Position numbers and translations under genes: made by a program | Notes under the pieces: model-generated | The model's input: the letters and a program-made list of their open reading frames with translations, nothing else | Databases searched by the model: none | What the model was told of the DNA's origin: nothing | In this document: positions 57,936 to 64,000 of the stretch, in pieces | Position numbering within the stretch: the stretch's first letter is position 1 | Layout: every line of letters starts with the position of its first letter | DNA from: an uncultured Lachnospiraceae bacterium | Lineage (GTDB): Bacteria; Bacillota; Clostridia; Lachnospirales; Lachnospiraceae | Direction: 5' to 3' | DNA: 64,000 nucleotides | NCBI GenBank assembly: GCA_910587715.1 | Contig: CAJUMV010000021.1 | Coordinates: forward strand, 7,662-71,661

Positions 57936-58014
57936 AATGTTGGAAACAGGAGGGTACAAAGTATAGGATTTGCATACGATAAAATAACAAAAATCGTATG
58001 AGGAATATCCTATT

Positions 58015-58872
58015 ATGAGACGATGCGTTCCGTTAGAACCGGCGGCTGACAAAGTCTGTGATCAGGCTTCCGTACCGCCGTCTATTTTTCAACTGCCGCC
58101 GGAAGAGGGCAGAAAGGTTTTGGAAAAAGCGCAGGATATGCCTGTATATAGATATCCCGCGAACGTTTCCTTCGATTGCGTAAACACTGGGAAATGGGGC
58201 AGTATTCCCGTGTATTTTATATCTCCCAAAGAGGAAAAATTCAAAAATATCATCTTTTATATCCACGGTGCGGGCTGGGTATTCGGCAGTTTTCACACCC
58301 ATGAAAGGCTGGTCAGGGAACTTGCGGCTAGGACCGATTCGCTGGTTATATTCCCGGAATACAGCCGCTCGCCGGAGGCGAAATATCCCATGGCAATCGC
58401 GATGGTGCTTATGTCGCTGATGCGTTACGGACCGGTTATCCACAGGCTGCTGTTGTATTATCCGGTGACGAACGCCTGCTTTGACACGCCAAGTTATCGG
58501 CAGTTCGCCACGGATTATTATTTGTATCGCGAAGGGATGAAATGGTTCTGGAACCAATACACCGATTCCCGTGAGGAACGGAACGAGATTACCGCCTCTC
58601 CACTTCGGGCAGGTTCCGATTGTCTGAAAGGTTTTCCGCCGACAATGATTATCAACGGGCAGGCGGATGTGCTGCGCAGCGAAGGAGAAGCTTTCGGGGA
58701 AAAACTGCGGTGCGCGGGCGTGGATGTAACCGCTGTGCAGATACAGGGCACCATTCACGATTTTGTGATGTTAAATGCGCTGGACCAGACGAACGCCTGT
58801 CGTACCGCCATGGATGTGTCGGTGGGGTGGCTGAACCGCGCGGATGCAGACGGAGGTTACCAATGCCACTGA
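58015..58872 (+). CDS. Alpha/beta hydrolase (HSL-like) lacking the nucleophile segment
   Basis: A 285-residue hormone-sensitive-lipase-like protein. The oxyanion motif region FYIHGAGWVFGSFHTHERL, EYSRSPEAKYP, the acid NGQADVLRSE and the His in GTIHDFVMLNA are present. Between KYP and YGPVIHRLLLYYPV only about 12 residues remain, where family members have about 50, including the GDSxGG nucleophile elbow. The in-frame loss should abolish esterase activity. The rest looks conserved, so the protein may be inactive or recently broken. Confidence 0.8.
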   Translation: MRRCVPLEPAADKVCDQASVPPSIFQLPPEEGRKVLEKAQDMPVYRYPANVSFDCVNTGKWGSIPVYFISPKEEKFKNIIFYIHGAGWVFGSFHTHERLVRELAARTDSLVIFPEYSRSPEAKYPMAIAMVLMSLMRYGPVIHRLLLYYPVTNACFDTPSYRQFATDYYLYREGMKWFWNQYTDSREERNEITASPLRAGSDCLKGFPPTMIINGQADVLRSEGEAFGEKLRCAGVDVTAVQIQGTIHDFVMLNALDQTNACRTAMDVSVGWLNRADADGGYQCH

Positions 58873-58887
58873 GAAAGGGTCAGCGAA

Positions 58888-58916
58888 TTGACTTTCCTTT
58901 TGCCGTATGCTATACT
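58888..58916 (+). promoter_or_regulatory. Promoter of the FMN-riboswitch/ribU transcript
   Basis: TTGACT (58888-58893) and TATACT (58911-58916) are spaced by 17 nt, with a TGC extended -10. The stretch TATGCTATACTC is identical to that in the bioY promoter. Confidence 0.75.
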
Positions 58917-58943
58917 CTGTTAAACAACTGAATAGTCGTAATG

Positions 58944-59050
58944 TCTTCAGGGCAGGGTGAAATTCCCGATCGGCGGTGACAGTCCGCGGGCGCGAGAGCG
59001 CGGGGTCCGGTGAAATTCCGGAACCGACGGTATAGTCCGGATTAAAGAAG
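58944..59050 (+). ncRNA. FMN riboswitch (RFN element)
   Basis: The conserved RFN blocks are present in order: CTTCAGGGCAGGGTGAAATT, CCCGATCGGCGGT, AGTCCGCG, a GC-rich variable arm, GGTCCGGTGAAATTCCGG, ACCGACGGT and TAGTCCGGAT, closing with GAAG. It binds FMN and controls the riboflavin transporter gene downstream. A terminator at 59145 forms the expression platform. Confidence 0.95.
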
Positions 59051-59144
59051 GTGTATTGAGATTGTCAGAAGAACTCTGGCAATGATTTGTGCACTCTTTA
59101 TCGTCCAACTGCTCTGATGGCATTTTCGGTACACCTAAAATCAT

Positions 59145-59187
59145 AACACCTGAAAGGCAGCGGTACTTTCAGGTGTTAATTTATTTT
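59145..59187 (+). terminator. Riboswitch-controlled terminator
   Basis: AACACCTGAAAG (59145-59156) pairs perfectly with CTTTCAGGTGTT (59166-59177), followed by AATTTATTTT. GGTGTA just after the aptamer and TACACC upstream of the stem could form an alternative pairing. Confidence 0.8.
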
Positions 59188-59201
59188 AGGAGGGATTTTC
59201 A

Positions 59202-59747
59202 ATGAAAAACAGCAGGACAAAGAAACTCACAACAGTAGGGATGTTGTGCGGGCTCGCGTACATAGCGGTGGCGGTCGGGCGCATTCCCGTTGTACTTTTT
59301 CTAAAGTACGACCCAAAGGACGTGGTGATCGTGATCGGCGGTCTGATCTTTGGACCGCTCATTTCACTGGCGATGGCGGTGATCGTCTCAATTGTGGAAA
59401 TGATTACGATTAGCAGCACGGGCGTTTGGGGATGCATGATGAATATGATTTCAAGCTGCTCCTTTGCGTGTACGGCGGCATTTCTCTACAAAAGGCACCA
59501 TACACGGTCCGGAGCGGTGGCAGCTCTTGTCTGTGGGATGGCGTGCCAGATCGCGGTGATGATGCTCTGGAACTGGCTGGTTGCTCCGGTCTACATGGGC
59601 TATCCGCGGGAGGCGGTGGAGGCGCTGCTGCTGACGGCATTTCTGCCGTTCAATCTCTTGAAGGGCGGGCTAAACGCGGGGATTACTTTTCTGATTTATA
59701 AGCCGGTGGTCACGACTCTGCGACGGTTAAATCTGGTGGAGAGATGA
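59202..59747 (+). CDS. ribU: Riboflavin ECF transporter S component RibU
   Basis: A 181-residue membrane protein with about six hydrophobic segments that binds riboflavin for the shared ECF energizing module. Family features are KLTTVGMLCGLAYIAVAVGR, FLKYDPKDVVIVIGGLIFGP, IVEMITISSTGVWGCMMN and WNWLVAPVYMGYPREAV. AGGAGGG precedes the ATG. The FMN riboswitch directly upstream confirms the assignment. Confidence 0.96.
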   Translation: MKNSRTKKLTTVGMLCGLAYIAVAVGRIPVVLFLKYDPKDVVIVIGGLIFGPLISLAMAVIVSIVEMITISSTGVWGCMMNMISSCSFACTAAFLYKRHHTRSGAVAALVCGMACQIAVMMLWNWLVAPVYMGYPREAVEALLLTAFLPFNLLKGGLNAGITFLIYKPVVTTLRRLNLVER

Positions 59748-59772
59748 TAGGAGACATAGGGATTCATGGAAA

Positions 59773-59794
59773 GGGCGGCATTTTCGTGCCGCCC
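59773..59794. terminator. GC-rich hairpin between convergent ribU and MerR genes
   Basis: GGGCGGCA and TGCCGCCC form a perfect 8-bp stem around TTTTCG. T-tracts are short on both sides, so it is a weak bidirectional terminator at best. Confidence 0.45.
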
Positions 59795-59803
59795 CCGACC
59801 TTA

Positions 59804-60553
59804 TTACATATTCTCTTTCCCGCAATACACAGCAATAGCCTGACTGACAAAGTCGGCTGTTCCTGCTCCGCCCGCTCTGTCAATATTTTTCTGAAAGCGT
59901 TCATCGCACACATACATTTCCCTTAATCCGCTAAGGATTTCATTGGTACATGTATAGTAGTTTTCGGTTATAAACTTCTGCAAGAAAGAGATTTTCTCCT
60001 GCACTTCGCCGGCATCAGGCGGGAAATGTTTTAATGCTCCCAATTCAGAAAACAGGTTTAATAATTCGCTGGCAAGTTTGCTATAGTTGTCTTCATTTCG
60101 GACGGCAGTTTTCTGGCGGTATTCCCGATATGCGCCGGTATTGCCCCATCTTGCTTTGACCTCCTCTTCATACGTTTCAATTTCGCTCCTGTCAAAAACT
60201 TCAAAATTCATTTTAGTTACTCCTTTCTTTTGCATCTTGCGTGCAAAGTCAATCAGTTTCCCGATGTGCTTATATTGTAATTCCAGCAGCCTGATTTGCT
60301 GGGCAATTGCCTCCGATTGGTCAAAATCAGGGCTGTCAAGAATTACTTTGATTTCTTTTAAGGGAAACTGTAATTCCCGAAACAATAAAATATTCTGCAG
60401 ACGGCTAAGCGCTGCATCGCCGTACATGCGATAGCCGGTTTCGGTAACTTCCGTCGGTTTCAAAAGCCCGATTTCATCATAATAATGAAGTGTGCGGGCA
60501 GTAATGCCGGTCAGTTTGACAACTTCATGGACAGACATAAGTTTTTCAGTCAT
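59804..60553 (-). CDS. MerR-family regulator with TipAS-like domain
   Basis: A 249-residue regulator. Residues 1-75 are a MerR helix-turn-helix (SVHEVVKLTGITARTLHYYD, EIGLLKPTEVTETGYRMY), followed by a dimerisation helix. The C-terminal part (KARWGNTGAYREYRQKT onward) resembles the TipAS drug-recognition domain, which binds thiopeptides and similar ligands. No efflux pump is adjacent. It is convergent with ribU. Confidence 0.9.
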   Translation of the reverse strand: MTEKLMSVHEVVKLTGITARTLHYYDEIGLLKPTEVTETGYRMYGDAALSRLQNILLFRELQFPLKEIKVILDSPDFDQSEAIAQQIRLLELQYKHIGKLIDFARKMQKKGVTKMNFEVFDRSEIETYEEEVKARWGNTGAYREYRQKTAVRNEDNYSKLASELLNLFSELGALKHFPPDAGEVQEKISFLQKFITENYYTCTNEILSGLREMYVCDERFQKNIDRAGGAGTADFVSQAIAVYCGKENM

Positions 60554-60678
60554 TTTTCAAATCCTCCGCGGTGTTTGAAATTTTCGTACCTCCCGTTTTA
60601 TACAATAAACTATGACGCAGCGTGAAGGTCAAGAGGTAAATAAAAATCGGAAAATAAAGTTTGCGCTCTCTACAGCCA

Positions 60679-60723
60679 TTGACAGGAGAAAAGATATCTC
60701 ATATAATTAAACTGGTAGTTTAA
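60679..60723 (+). promoter_or_regulatory. TetR gene promoter and operator
   Basis: TTGACA (60679-60684) and TATAAT (60702-60707) are spaced by 17 nt. TTAAACTGGTAGTTTAA (60707-60723) is a perfect 7-bp inverted repeat around GGT that starts at the -10, a typical autorepression site for the TetR protein encoded 47 nt downstream. Confidence 0.8.
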
Positions 60724-60769
60724 TAAATTTTTGCCGAGAAGTGGTATGCCATTCGGAAAGGAGGAACAC

Positions 60770-61402
60770 ATGGGCAGAAGAAAGAAGGAACCGAGAAACG
60801 TTCACCGTGAAAACATTGCGTCTGCGGCGTCCGACCTTTTTATGAAAAAGGGCATTGCCGCTACTTCCATGGACGATATCGCGAAAGCAGCAGGGTACAG
60901 TAAGGCGACGCTGTATGTATATTTCGAGAACAAGGAGGAAATCGTCGGCATTTTAGTATTGGGCAGCATGAAAAAACTTTATGATTACATAGCTTCCGCT
61001 CTGGCGCAGCAGGAAAGCACGAAGGGCAGATACGAGCTGATTTGCCGTGGATTGGTGCGGTATCAGGAAGAGTTTCCGTTTTATTTCGATATGGTTCTCA
61101 GTAAGATTAATATTGATTTTGAAAACCGGAATTATCTGCCGGAGGAAAAGGAGACGTATCTGGTCGGGGAAGAAATCAATGAAAAGCTTCGGGATTTTCT
61201 GACAGCAGGCATGGAAAATGGGGAACTGCGGGACGATTTGGAAATCATGCCTGCCATATTTAACTTTTGGGGTATGCTGTCCGGAATGATACAGCTTGCC
61301 GCAAACAAAGAAGCATATATTGAGAAGACGATGGGCTTATCGAAAGGGCAGTTTCTGGACTATGGATTTTCCATGCTGTATCGCTCGATTGCGGCGAAAT
61401 AG
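60770..61402 (+). CDS. TetR-family transcriptional regulator
   Basis: A 210-residue regulator. The N-terminal helix-turn-helix reads ENIASAASDLFMKKGIAATS, then MDDIAKAAGYSKATLYVYFE. The ligand domain is unclassified. AAAGGAGG lies just before the ATG at 60770. The strong palindrome over its promoter suggests autorepression and control of the FMN-binding protein gene that follows. Confidence 0.92.
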   Translation: MGRRKKEPRNVHRENIASAASDLFMKKGIAATSMDDIAKAAGYSKATLYVYFENKEEIVGILVLGSMKKLYDYIASALAQQESTKGRYELICRGLVRYQEEFPFYFDMVLSKINIDFENRNYLPEEKETYLVGEEINEKLRDFLTAGMENGELRDDLEIMPAIFNFWGMLSGMIQLAANKEAYIEKTMGLSKGQFLDYGFSMLYRSIAAK

Positions 61403-61445
61403 GGTGAGAAGATCTTCTCTGCGAAGCGGAATTACGGAGGTAGTG

Positions 61446-61850
61446 ATGAGAGAAAAATTTACGAAAAGAAGAGTCATTATGTGTATCGCCATTTTCTTAT
61501 TTTTGATTGGTCTGCTCTGTACGGCTGTCTATCTGAAAAGCGTGGCGGATTACCAAAATGCGGTAAAGGAAACGGTCATTGGCAGCGTAGATTTGTCCGC
61601 GATTCCAGACGGCGTCTATGTCGGGGAGTATGACGTGAATTTTATCTATGCAAAAGTGGAGGTGACGGTGCGAAAAGGGGAGATGACAGACATTATTATT
61701 TTGGAACATAAGCAGGAGCGGGGAAAAGCCGCGGAGGCGGTTATCAGTGACATGCTTGCGGAGCAGAAAATAGATGTGGATGCGGTGTCGGGCGCAACCA
61801 ATTCCAGCACGGTCATCAAGAAAGCGGTTGAAAATGCGCTCAATCATTAA
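61446..61850 (+). CDS. Membrane-anchored FMN-binding domain protein
   Basis: A 134-residue protein: an N-terminal membrane helix (VIMCIAIFLFLIGLLCTAVY) followed by an FMN-binding domain. The C-terminal VDAVSGATNSSTVIKKAV contains the SGATxS motif that is the usual site of covalent FMN attachment by ApbE. DGVYVGEYDVNFIYAKVEVT is the family core. It probably carries electrons outside the cell membrane. GGAGG lies 5 nt before the ATG. It follows the TetR gene by 43 nt. Confidence 0.85.
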   Translation: MREKFTKRRVIMCIAIFLFLIGLLCTAVYLKSVADYQNAVKETVIGSVDLSAIPDGVYVGEYDVNFIYAKVEVTVRKGEMTDIIILEHKQERGKAAEAVISDMLAEQKIDVDAVSGATNSSTVIKKAVENALNH

Positions 61851-61886
61851 TGACATGCATCACGTACAAAAAATTTGTAGAATTGT

Positions 61887-61914
61887 TGTAACAAAACAGA
61901 AATGAATCCGTCTA
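61887..61914 (+). promoter_or_regulatory. ECF-type promoter upstream of the second sigma factor gene
   Basis: TGTAAC (61887-61892) and CGTCTA (61909-61914) are separated by exactly 16 nt, matching the general ECF promoter layout (AAC-type -35, CGTC-type -10). It lies 35 nt before the sigma gene, so autoregulation is likely. Confidence 0.75.
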
Positions 61915-61948
61915 ACCCATGAAAGCACGGAAAAAGAGGTGATGGCAG

Positions 61949-62452
61949 ATGGAGAAAGAGGCGTTTGAAAAGTTGTATCAGACGTACTATATGCGGGTGT
62001 ATTCCTATGTGATGGCGCTTGCGGGAAAGACGCACATGGCGGAGGAAATCACGCAGGAGACGTTTTATAAGGCGTTTACCACAAACGCTTCGTTTCGCGG
62101 GGAAGCAAACGCGGTAACATGGCTCTGCTCCATTGCCAGAAATCTTTTTGTCGATGAAATGCGTCGGCAGGCAAAGCGAGCCGCACCCATGCCGTCTGAT
62201 GCGGATGCCGACAGCGGCATTGATATTGCGCGGGAAGTGGAAGACAAGGACACGTCCTGCCAGATTCATCAGGCGTTACAAGAATTGGAAGAGCCTTACC
62301 GCAAGGTGTTTGAACTGCGGATTTTCGGAGAGATGTCTTTTCGGGAAATCAGCGGCATCTGCGGCAGGACGGAGAGCTGGGCGAGGGTCACATACCACCG
62401 TGCCAAATGTAAGCTTATGGAAAGGATGGGGATTCATGAAACTACATTGTAA
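61949..62452 (+). CDS. ECF-type RNA polymerase sigma factor
   Basis: A 167-residue sigma-70 family ECF protein. Region 2 contains FEKLYQTYYMRVYSYVMALA and EEITQETFYKAF, then VTWLCSIARNLFVDEMRR. Region 4 has LEEPYRKVFELRIFGEMSFR followed by EISGICGRTESWARVTYHRAK. AAGAGGTGATGGCAG precedes the ATG. It overlaps the anti-sigma gene by 17 nt and has an ECF-like promoter of its own. Confidence 0.93.
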   Translation: MEKEAFEKLYQTYYMRVYSYVMALAGKTHMAEEITQETFYKAFTTNASFRGEANAVTWLCSIARNLFVDEMRRQAKRAAPMPSDADADSGIDIAREVEDKDTSCQIHQALQELEEPYRKVFELRIFGEMSFREISGICGRTESWARVTYHRAKCKLMERMGIHETTL

Positions 62453-63407
62453 TGTGATAAAGGATTTACTTCCCCTCTATGCGGATCAGATCTGTAGTGA
62501 GGAGAGCAGGGGGCTTGTGGAGGAACATCTGACGGACTGTACGGATTGTTCCGCGCTTTTACGGCAGATGAGGAGCGAGGAGATGGTGAACAGTCTGGAG
62601 ACAGAAACCGTGGACGTGCTTCACAGGCAGGCAAAACTTTTTAAGAGGAAGTCTGCGGTGATCGGCGCGGCGATTGCCGGTATTTTTATGATTCCGGTGC
62701 TGGTCTGTCTGATTGTAAATCTGGCGACCGGAGCGGCGCTGGACTGGTTTTTTATCGTGCTGGCTGCATTGCTTGTGGCGGCGTCACTCAGCATTGTGCC
62801 GCTGATGATGCCGGATCATAAGCTGCTCTGGACGATGGGGACATTTACGGCAAGTCTGTTCCTGTTGTTTGGCGTGATTTGCATTTATACGCACGGGACA
62901 TGGTTTTTTCTTGTGTCGGCGACGGTCCTGTTCGGACTTTCGGTCTGCTTTCTGCCGTTCGCGGTATATGCGCAGCCGTTAAAAGCATTGCTTGGCAGCT
63001 ACAAGGGACTGACGGTGATGGCTGTCGATACGTTCCTATATATACTGATGATGTTCGTGATCGGGGTGTATGTGAAATCCTCGGAGTTTGGGCAGCTTGC
63101 GCCGAAGATATCCTTTCCGTGCCTGCTGTTTGCGTGGTTTGTGTTCCTGTTAATACGTTATGTAAACTGCAATGGATTTCTGAAAGCCGGCATATGCACG
63201 ACGTTAGTCGGGGTTTATGGATTCTTTGCTAACTATCTGGTCAACAGGTGGATCGGAGTCGAGCATTCCCTTCCCGCGTTCCATCCTTTGATCTGGAATG
63301 TGGATACGGTTGACGGCAATATCAGATGGCTTGCGCTGATCGGGTGCTGTGTGGTGGGGAGTGCATTGACGGTGCGGGGGATTGTTGGTAAGACGAAGGA
63401 AATCTGA
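62436..63407 (+). CDS. Zinc-finger anti-sigma factor with multiple membrane helices
   Basis: A 323-residue protein. The N-terminal zinc anti-sigma motif is CNVIKDLLPLYADQICSEES with HLTDCTDC (His-x3-Cys-x2-Cys). From about residue 75 there are about seven hydrophobic segments, many more than in simple single-pass anti-sigma factors. It should hold the upstream ECF sigma factor until an envelope cue releases it. It overlaps the sigma gene by 17 nt. An exact GTTATGTAAACT copy lies within the gene at 63157. Confidence 0.9.
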   Translation: MKLHCNVIKDLLPLYADQICSEESRGLVEEHLTDCTDCSALLRQMRSEEMVNSLETETVDVLHRQAKLFKRKSAVIGAAIAGIFMIPVLVCLIVNLATGAALDWFFIVLAALLVAASLSIVPLMMPDHKLLWTMGTFTASLFLLFGVICIYTHGTWFFLVSATVLFGLSVCFLPFAVYAQPLKALLGSYKGLTVMAVDTFLYILMMFVIGVYVKSSEFGQLAPKISFPCLLFAWFVFLLIRYVNCNGFLKAGICTTLVGVYGFFANYLVNRWIGVEHSLPAFHPLIWNVDTVDGNIRWLALIGCCVVGSALTVRGIVGKTKEI

Positions 63408-63448
63408 GACGGCTGACAGATAATGATAGAATGATTTTTGAGAGAAAG

Positions 63449-63478
63449 GCTATGACGGTCAAAGTTATAGTCTTTTTT
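63449..63478 (+). terminator. Terminator after the anti-sigma gene
   Basis: GCTATGAC (63449-63456) pairs with GTTATAGT (63464-63471), including two G-T pairs, followed by C and six T residues. Confidence 0.65.
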
Positions 63479-63633
63479 CATGTTTGTGCCTGCCTATATG
63501 GAATAACGAGCCTTTTTACAAAAAGGAATAAGAGATTTATAATGTGCATATATTAATATGGTTTTGCCCGAATAGTTAGCCGAGGTGGTAAATTTCGTAG
63601 CGACCACACGCCGATGGTATTGACAGGGGAAAC

Positions 63634-63993
63634 CTAACGTATCCTCTCTGTATTGGTAATCACAAATCCAACTTTTTCGTACAGCATGACAGCTTTTTCA
63701 TTCCATTTAGCGACATGTAACGAAATAGGTTCATTACTACTTTGGCGGATATAATTCATTCCCCACAATAAAAGCTGCTTTCCATATCCTTTATGTTGAA
63801 ATTTCCTGTTGACTATCAAATCATCTATTTCACTTCCATAACATGCGACAGAACCAATAATTTCCGTCTCACTTATAAGAAGGAAAATATCTTTGCTCTT
63901 TTCTCTGATTTGTTCATAATCGCTCAAAAAATGATAGGGCTTGATATCAAGAGATTTTCGCATTTCATAAAAGCAGGCATTATATATTTTCAT
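63634..63993 (-). CDS. GNAT-family N-acetyltransferase at window edge
   Basis: 119 residues are visible: LLISETEIIGSVACYGSEID is the central strand pair, LIVNRKFQHKGYGKQLLLWG the acetyl-CoA loop, and LHVAKWNEKAVMLYEKVGF the C-terminal motif. The ATG at 63993 may be the true start, but only seven bases upstream are visible, so the gene could extend beyond the window. AT-rich relative to its left neighbours. Confidence 0.8.
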   Translation of the reverse strand: MKIYNACFYEMRKSLDIKPYHFLSDYEQIREKSKDIFLLISETEIIGSVACYGSEIDDLIVNRKFQHKGYGKQLLLWGMNYIRQSSNEPISLHVAKWNEKAVMLYEKVGFVITNTERIR

Positions 63994-64000
63994 GTATTGT

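Noticed and set aside
63480..63633. Short plus-strand frames near the right end
   Set aside because: None has a ribosome binding site or convincing length; the stretch holds only the terminator region and AT-rich sequence.
1..64000. CRISPR arrays, tRNA or rRNA genes, transposases
   Set aside because: I looked for regularly spaced repeats, tRNA TPsiC-like words and transposase motifs and saw none; the dispersed motifs are irregularly spaced.

Overview
The window reads as chromosomal DNA of a spore-forming Firmicute of the Lachnospiraceae/Clostridia type. The basis is gene content (BioY and RibU ECF-transporter S components, SpoVAD and SpoVAE, DUF512 radical SAM protein, DegV, TipAS-type MerR, ArgG), strong AGGAGG-type ribosome binding sites, frequent TTG/GTG starts and moderate GC content. 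AT-rich islands are visible at 1-480, about 36350-37620 and 57240-58000. I see no rRNA, tRNA, transposase, integrase, phage structural gene or CRISPR array. Family assignments come from reading motifs in the translations, not from database searches.

Layout. 1-4520: two small unknown genes, then biotin genes bioY-bioD-bioA-bioB behind a strong promoter that overlaps a BirA-type operator. 4600-9180: a small protein, a zinc-ribbon membrane protein, a DUF512 radical SAM protein, a GNAT protein and a chemotaxis receptor whose promoter spacer holds a G9 tract. 9250-12103: a TetM/EF-G-like GTPase fused to a Rae1/YacP-like NYN nuclease. 12336-17189: response regulator, large histidine kinase and S41-like lipoprotein. 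17281-17852: a DinJ/YafQ-type toxin-antitoxin pair. 17884-24838 (minus strand): an HD-GYP regulator and two very large hybrid histidine kinases, one ending in a DegV fatty-acid-binding domain. 25083-35254: SUV3-like helicase, phosphopantetheinyl transferase, hydrolase, a periplasmic-binding-domain/degenerate GGDEF/EAL protein, a YdcF-type protein, a TPR lipoprotein, a degenerate Nudix-like protein and pyrF. 35331-44776: spoVAD and spoVAE separated by 8 kb that holds an AT-rich DUF3825 gene, a partner-switching module (STAS protein, anti-sigma-type ATPase, hybrid kinase, receiver protein, PP2C phosphatase), ridA and a shikimate-kinase-like gene. 44937-47132: an ECF sigma factor operon with membrane proteins. 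47136-51423: DUF5721-like protein, DegV, LytTR regulator, DUF1294 and argG. 51691-58872: small accessory genes (several GNATs, CPBP protease, transglutaminase-like, dCMP deaminase, YbaK) with several decayed genes. 58888-63993: FMN riboswitch with ribU, a TipAS regulator, TetR plus an FMN-binding protein, a second ECF sigma/anti-sigma pair with a recognisable autoregulatory promoter, and a GNAT gene at the edge.

Theme. The window is rich in signal transduction: four large sensor kinases, two c-di-GMP phosphodiesterase-type proteins, a partner-switching cascade, two ECF sigma systems, a chemotaxis receptor and a LytTR regulator. The strongest leads are the ribosome-protection GTPase/NYN nuclease fusion, the histidine kinase/DegV fusion, and several DNA-level signals: a 12-mer (GTTATGTAAACT) present exactly eight times, a TTGAC-N7-GTCAA palindrome, two copies of a roughly 200-bp palindromic element, a structured repeat with compensatory changes, and a pair of 21-bp-spaced direct repeats beside both ends of the partner-switching locus.
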